DNA of 12,457 nt from Bacteroides sp. CAG:530 (GTDB lineage: Bacteria > Bacteroidota > Bacteroidia > Bacteroidales > Bacteroidaceae). The stretch is taken from NCBI GenBank assembly GCA_000434735.1, contig FR881220.1, positions 4,112 to 16,568 on the forward strand, in the 5' to 3' direction. The stretch's first letter is position 1, and each line of letters opens with the position of its first letter. The translations under genes were made by a program, and so were the position numbers. Shown here one piece after another: positions 9,364 to 12,457 of the stretch. The notes under the pieces were generated by a model. The model was not told where the DNA came from. It ran no database searches and was given only the letters and a program-made list of their open reading frames with translations.

Positions 9364-9382
9364 TTTTTTAAACAAAAGCAAT
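9352..9382 (-). promoter_or_regulatory. Weak candidate promoter of the susC operon
   Basis: On the minus strand ATTG (9382-9379) is followed after 19 nt by TAGCTCTG (9359-9352). Each box has one mismatch to the Bacteroidetes consensus TTTG / TAnnTTTG, and the spacing is right. Transcription would start around 9345, giving a leader of roughly 50 nt. The -7 box overlaps the inverted repeat at 9346-9363. Another imperfect match (TTCTTTTG, 9495-9488) exists further upstream, so this call is tentative. Confidence 0.25.
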
Positions 9383-9403
9383 GATAAAATCGTTTTGAAA
9401 AAG

Positions 9404-9514
9404 TGTATGTTTTGTACATAATAGCATATAACTACCAAAAACACATACAGTTAGTAGCTTAAAAACCAAGAAATACAAGGTGAGAATCAAAAGAATAGCA
9501 TTAGATTACATACA
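9404..9514. repeat. Three copies of heptamer TGTATGT upstream of susC, one within a small palindrome
   Basis: TGTATGT reads on the minus strand at 9514-9508 and 9449-9443 and on the plus strand at 9404-9410. The plus-strand copy forms the left arm of a palindrome tatgt-tttgt-acata at 9406-9420. Such clustering upstream of a regulated operon may mark a binding site of the locus regulator, but the region is AT-rich and chance is not excluded. Confidence 0.3.
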
Positions 9515-9542
9515 AAAAAGGAGTCCGAAACATCGAACTCCT
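9514..9542 (-). terminator. Intrinsic terminator after the tRNA-Gln genes
   Basis: On the minus strand AGGAGTTCG (9542-9534) pairs with CGGACTCCT (9527-9519) over 9 bp, including one U-G pair, around a 6-nt loop (ATGTTT), and is followed by five T residues (9518-9514). It lies about 11 nt after the 3' end of the last tRNA and shields the susC operon, on the same strand, from constitutive tRNA transcription. Confidence 0.88.
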
Positions 9543-9552
9543 AATCATTCTG

Positions 9553-9623
9553 TTGGGCTACCCGGATTCGAACCAGGAAAAACAGGACCAGAATCTGTTG
9601 TGTTACCATTACACCATAGCCCA
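9553..9623 (-). tRNA. tRNA-Gln (anticodon CTG), distal copy
   Basis: A 71-nt cloverleaf on the minus strand. Acceptor stem TGGGCTA/TAGCCCA is fully paired, discriminator base A, and CCA is not encoded. The T arm reads CCTGG-TTCGAAT-CCGGG. The anticodon loop TTCTGGT has anticodon CTG at 9591-9589, which reads CAG glutamine codons. The anticodon stem ACAGA/CCTGT shows an A-C mismatch at pair 31-39. It is identical to the other copy at 9673-9743 and is presumably cotranscribed with it. Confidence 0.95.
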
Positions 9624-9672
9624 AACTTATAAGCATCCCCCCATGGGACACATCTAAAAGACATTTTTAAAG

Positions 9673-9743
9673 TTGGGCTACCCGGATTCGAACCAGGAAA
9701 AACAGGACCAGAATCTGTTGTGTTACCATTACACCATAGCCCA
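9673..9743 (-). tRNA. tRNA-Gln (anticodon CTG), promoter-proximal copy
   Basis: Identical over all 71 nt to the copy at 9553-9623, anticodon CTG at 9711-9709, no encoded CCA. The spacing between copies is 49 nt of unrelated sequence (9624-9672), so only the tRNA itself is conserved. It lies about 40 nt downstream of a consensus promoter. The TTG-decoding glutamine tRNA, which would be needed for CAA codons, is not in the window. Confidence 0.95.
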
Positions 9744-9782
9744 ATTTATTGCTCTTATCGAGCGTCTTTTAATTTGACGCTG

Positions 9783-9813
9783 CAAAGGTACAACAATTTT
9801 ATAACGCACCAAA
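9783..9813 (-). promoter_or_regulatory. Promoter of the tRNA-Gln operon
   Basis: On the minus strand TTTG (9813-9810), a 19-nt spacer and TACCTTTG (9790-9783) match exactly the Bacteroidetes primary sigma consensus TTTG / TAnnTTTG. Transcription would begin near 9776, about 33 nt before the first tRNA. Both position and strand fit constitutive transcription of the tRNA pair up to the terminator at 9514-9542. Confidence 0.85.
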
Positions 9814-9871
9814 TCTTTCGGCATCTTTTTTGAGAAAAACACATATAAAAAGGAGAATTAATATACTTTAC

Positions 9872-9902
9872 TTCGCCATATACGGAAAAGCAAGTATATT
9901 TG
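9872..9902 (+). promoter_or_regulatory. Promoter of the rsfS-ftsH-cdsA cluster
   Basis: TTCG (9872-9875, one mismatch to TTTG), a 19-nt spacer and TATATTTG (9895-9902, exact TAnnTTTG) form a good Bacteroidetes promoter. The expected start near 9909 leaves a leader of about 48 nt before the rsfS ATG. It diverges from the tRNA promoter; the two -33 boxes are about 58 bp apart. Confidence 0.7.
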
Positions 9903-9956
9903 TCACATTATATTATAGTAATATCATATTAAACTCTAAGAAAAGAAGACTTGATA

Positions 9957-10316
9957 ATGAACAAGACAGACAAGATCGTACAGAAAATAACAGAAGCAAT
10001 ACAAGAAAAGAAAGGAAAACGCATCGTTATAGCAGACTTGACAACTATCGAAGACACCATCTGTAATTACTTCGTGATATGCGAAGGCAATTCGCCCAGC
10101 CAAGTAACAGCAATCGTAGATTCTATAAAAGACTATGTAAGAAAAGAAACCGGAGAAAAAGTTTATGCCATAGACGGATTGCGCAATGCACAGTGGGTGG
10201 CTATGGATTATGGAGACATATTGGTACACGTGTTCTTGCCAGAAGAACGCGACTTCTATAATCTGGAGCACCTATGGGCCGATGCAAAACTGACCGAAAT
10301 TCCAGACTTAGACTAA
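9957..10316 (+). CDS. rsfS: Ribosomal silencing factor RsfS (Iojap family)
   Basis: Small protein that binds uL14 on the large ribosomal subunit and blocks joining with the small subunit, lowering translation when nutrients are scarce. The 119-residue product is nearly all family domain: IADLTTIEDTICNYFVIC (25-42), the SPSQV segment (46-50), W80, DYGDILVHVF (84-93) and the tail RDFYNLEHLW (98-107). The length is typical. The frame is open to a TTG at 9951, but the ATG at 9957 gives the usual N-terminus (MNKTDKIVQ); a purine-rich stretch lies upstream with no strong Shine-Dalgarno. It precedes ftsH by 22 nt, an order common in Bacteroidetes, and probably shares its promoter. Confidence 0.95.
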   Translation: MNKTDKIVQKITEAIQEKKGKRIVIADLTTIEDTICNYFVICEGNSPSQVTAIVDSIKDYVRKETGEKVYAIDGLRNAQWVAMDYGDILVHVFLPEERDFYNLEHLWADAKLTEIPDLD

Positions 10317-10338
10317 AAACACTTATCACTATAAACCT

Positions 10339-12321
10339 ATGAACGAAAACAACAAACCCAAGATAAACATGCCGCGCCCCAACTTGACGTGGCTATACAT
10401 TGTAATCGCCCTCATTTTCGGCTACCTTTACCTTGCAGGAGGAGACGAAGGTAATATAGTAAAAGAGGTGTCTTATACCGAATTCCAAGGATGGGTAAGC
10501 AAAGGATATGCCGATAAGGTGGTAGCTTACGATGACAATCGCATAGAAATGTTCGTAAAAGCCGACCACGTGGCCGACGTATTCCAAAAGGAAGCCAAGA
10601 ATGTAGGCCGAAGCCCTGCCATTACCGTTCAGGCTGGTTCTATAGAAAGCTTGGACCGCTTTCTCGATGAGCAACAAAAAGAAGGACACTTCACCGGAAA
10701 AGTTATCTATAAGAAGTCAGACAATTGGTTCGGAATGCTATTCGGCAGTCTTGCCCCGATATTGTTCTTCGTGTTCATCTGGATATTCTTCATGCGTCGC
10801 ATGGGAGGCGGAGCTGGTCCTACCGGTTCTGGAGTATTCAATGTAGGAAAGAGCAAAGCACAATTGTTTGAAAAGGGAGCCGCTAACCGTGTAACATTTA
10901 AGGATGTAGCAGGACAGGCTGCTGCGAAACAAGAGGTGCAAGAGATAGTAGACTTCTTGAAAGACCCGCAGAAGTATACACGCTTGGGAGGTAAAATACC
11001 TAAGGGTGCCTTGCTTGTAGGCCCTCCGGGAACAGGTAAAACTCTTTTAGCAAAGGCTGTAGCCGGCGAAGCAGACGTACCGTTCTTCTCTATGTCAGGT
11101 TCTGATTTCGTAGAAATGTTTGTCGGTGTAGGTGCATCACGCGTACGCGACTTGTTCAGACAAGCTAAAGAAAAAGCTCCTTGTATAATTTTCATTGATG
11201 AAATTGATGCTGTAGGACGTGCCCGTGGAAAGAATCCAAATATGGGAGGCAACGATGAAAGAGAGAACACATTGAATCAGCTTCTTACCGAGATGGACGG
11301 ATTTGGTTCAAACAGTGGCGTCATCATCTTGGCAGCCACAAACCGAGTTGATATCCTCGACAAGGCTTTGCTGCGTGCCGGACGTTTCGACAGAGAGATA
11401 TATGTAGACCTGCCCGACTTGAACGAGCGTAAGGAGGTATTCGGAGTACACCTGCGCCCATTGAAACTCGATAATACAGTCGATGTAGACTTATTGGCGC
11501 GTCAAACACCGGGCTTCAGCGGTGCCGACATAGCCAACGTATGTAACGAAGCGGCACTGATAGCCGCACGACACTCTAAAAATGCGGTAGGCAAAGAAGA
11601 CTTCTTGGCCGCCATTGACCGTATAGTAGGTGGATTAGAGAAGAAAACTAAAGTGATGACCGACGCTGAAAAACGTGCCATTGCACTTCACGAAGCCGGA
11701 CACGCTACTATCTCGTGGTTCCTTGAGCACGCTAACCCACTGATAAAGGTAACTATCGTTCCTCGCGGACGAGCATTGGGTGCCGCTTGGTATTTGCCCG
11801 AAGAAAGACAAATCACTACCAAAGAGCAGATGCTGGACGAAATGTGCGCCACCTTAGGAGGACGAGCTGCCGAAGAGGTATTCATCGGACAGATTTCTAC
11901 CGGAGCAATGAACGACTTGGAGAAAGTTACCAAGCAAGCGTATGGCATGATAGCCTATGCAGGCATGAGCGACAAACTGCCTAACTTGTGCTATTACAAT
12001 AACGACGAGTATGCTTTCAACAAGCCATACAGCGAGCATACCGCCGAAATGATAGACCAAGAAGTGCAGAAAATGATTGCCACACAATACGAGCGTGCCA
12101 AGGACTTGCTCCGTCAGCACCAAGAAGGACATGCGCAGTTGGCACAGCTTCTTATAGAGCGCGAAGTTATATTCGCCGAAGATGTAGAGAAGATATTCGG
12201 CAAACGTCCGTGGACTTCACGTTCTGAAGAAATTATGGCAGGAGAAGAGAAGAACAATTTGCCTAAAGCAGAAGACAGCACACCTTCGGGAAAGGCGGAA
12301 GAAAAAGAAAATAACCAATAA
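10339..12321 (+). CDS. ftsH: ATP-dependent zinc metalloprotease FtsH
   Basis: Membrane-anchored hexameric AAA+ protease that extracts and degrades damaged membrane proteins and selected cytosolic regulators. Its 660 residues show TM1 (about 17-33), an extracytoplasmic domain (about 35-128), TM2 (about 133-152), then the AAA domain with Walker A GPPGTGKT (228-235), pore loop MFVGVG (260-265), Walker B IIFIDEID (283-290) and the second region of homology ATNRVDILDKALLRAGRFDR, with arginine fingers R349 and R352. The peptidase has the zinc motif HEAGH (451-455) and the likely third ligand D526 in STGAMNDLE. All catalytic residues are present. The C-terminal tail after about 630 is acidic and low in complexity. 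A347 replaces the Pro usual in the LRPGRFDR motif of proteobacterial FtsH. The next gene starts 12 nt after its stop. Confidence 0.98.
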   Translation: MNENNKPKINMPRPNLTWLYIVIALIFGYLYLAGGDEGNIVKEVSYTEFQGWVSKGYADKVVAYDDNRIEMFVKADHVADVFQKEAKNVGRSPAITVQAGSIESLDRFLDEQQKEGHFTGKVIYKKSDNWFGMLFGSLAPILFFVFIWIFFMRRMGGGAGPTGSGVFNVGKSKAQLFEKGAANRVTFKDVAGQAAAKQEVQEIVDFLKDPQKYTRLGGKIPKGALLVGPPGTGKTLLAKAVAGEADVPFFSMSGSDFVEMFVGVGASRVRDLFRQAKEKAPCIIFIDEIDAVGRARGKNPNMGGNDERENTLNQLLTEMDGFGSNSGVIILAATNRVDILDKALLRAGRFDREIYVDLPDLNERKEVFGVHLRPLKLDNTVDVDLLARQTPGFSGADIANVCNEAALIAARHSKNAVGKEDFLAAIDRIVGGLEKKTKVMTDAEKRAIALHEAGHATISWFLEHANPLIKVTIVPRGRALGAAWYLPEERQITTKEQMLDEMCATLGGRAAEEVFIGQISTGAMNDLEKVTKQAYGMIAYAGMSDKLPNLCYYNNDEYAFNKPYSEHTAEMIDQEVQKMIATQYERAKDLLRQHQEGHAQLAQLLIEREVIFAEDVEKIFGKRPWTSRSEEIMAGEEKNNLPKAEDSTPSGKAEEKENNQ

Positions 12322-12333
12322 TTCTATACCACA

Positions 12334-12457
12334 GTGAATAGCAACTTTCTGAAAAGAGCTATAACGGGAGTGATATTTGTAGCCGTACTAGTAGGCTGCA
12401 TTTTAGGAGGTCCTATACCGTTTACCTTATTGTTTGCCACAATAACCGCTCTTACTA
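12334..12457 (+). CDS. cdsA: Phosphatidate cytidylyltransferase CdsA, N-terminal fragment (cut by window edge)
   Basis: CdsA makes CDP-diacylglycerol from phosphatidate and CTP in the inner membrane, the entry step to phospholipids. Only 41 codons are in the window, from a GTG start at 12334. The fragment begins MNSNFLKRAITGVIFVAVLV and continues into a hydrophobic segment (about residues 9-27) and then GGPIPFTLLFATITALT. The N-terminal (L)KRAITG- followed by a membrane helix and the position directly after ftsH match the Bacteroidetes cdsA gene as I know it; the catalytic signature is beyond the edge. No ATG lies nearby in frame, so GTG is the likely start. The short gap suggests cotranscription with ftsH. 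Confidence 0.82.
   Translation, partial: MNSNFLKRAITGVIFVAVLVGCILGGPIPFTLLFATITALT

Larger units (their letters stand above)
9298..9513 (-). other. AT-rich leader and promoter region of the susC operon
   Basis: These 216 bp lie between the tRNA terminator and the ATG of the long susC and must hold the operon's promoter and any operator. I see no ORF. No exact TAnnTTTG element exists on the minus strand here, unlike the tRNA and rsfS promoters nearby, which fits a promoter that needs an activator. Several short inverted and repeated motifs (listed separately) are the only visible structure. Confidence 0.6.

Noticed and set aside
9624..9672. Spacer between the tRNAs with a run of C residues and CCATGGG
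   Set aside because: It is only 49 nt, with no convincing hairpin with a T tract and no reading frame; it is taken as processed spacer.
9552..9744. 120-bp-period direct repeat that could suggest a CRISPR or mobile-element repeat
   Set aside because: Both repeat units are complete tRNA-Gln genes with proper cloverleaf folding; there are only two units and no cas or transposase genes.
9951..9956. TTG start of rsfS at 9951
   Set aside because: The ATG two codons later fits the family N-terminus, and no ribosome-binding signal favours TTG.
9830..10066. Plus-strand open frame of 78 codons before and inside rsfS
   Set aside because: It overlaps the rsfS promoter and gene in another frame, is basic and low in complexity, and shows no family features.

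Overview
The window looks like chromosomal DNA of a Bacteroidales gut bacterium, most likely Bacteroides or a near relative. The evidence is two SusC/SusD outer-membrane pairs, the gene order rsfS-ftsH-cdsA, promoters of the Bacteroidetes type (TTTG, 19 bp, TAnnTTTG) and near absence of strong Shine-Dalgarno sequences. Genus and species cannot be fixed from sequence reading alone.

Positions 1 to 9297 (minus strand) hold one nutrient-uptake locus read from right to left: a long SusC-like TonB-dependent transporter (9297-6154), its SusD-like lipoprotein (6129-4306), a short SusC-like transporter (4263-1507) and a second SusD-like lipoprotein (from 1490, running off the left edge). Gaps are only 24, 42 and 16 bp, so this is probably one operon. 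The arrangement is that of a polysaccharide utilization locus with tandem susCD pairs. No glycoside hydrolase, lyase, peptidase or regulator lies in the window, so the substrate (glycan, or peptide as for RagAB) is open. The second SusC lacks the N-terminal carboxypeptidase-regulatory-like domain and a recognisable TonB box, which its upstream paralogue has.

Positions 9298 to 9956 are intergenic with RNA genes. From left to right they hold an AT-rich leader of the susC operon with short inverted repeats, an intrinsic terminator, two identical tRNA-Gln(CTG) genes on the minus strand, their promoter (an exact consensus match), and a divergent promoter for the rightward genes.

Positions 9957 to the end (plus strand) are a housekeeping cluster: rsfS (ribosomal silencing factor), ftsH (membrane AAA+ zinc protease) and the first 41 codons of cdsA (phosphatidate cytidylyltransferase). 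The spacing of 22 and 12 nt suggests one transcript. The tRNA pair and its terminator thus separate core genes from an accessory uptake locus.

I did not find a clearly new biological system. The most notable points are the tandem long/short SusC design with a missing TonB box, and the unassigned inverted repeats in the susC leader.
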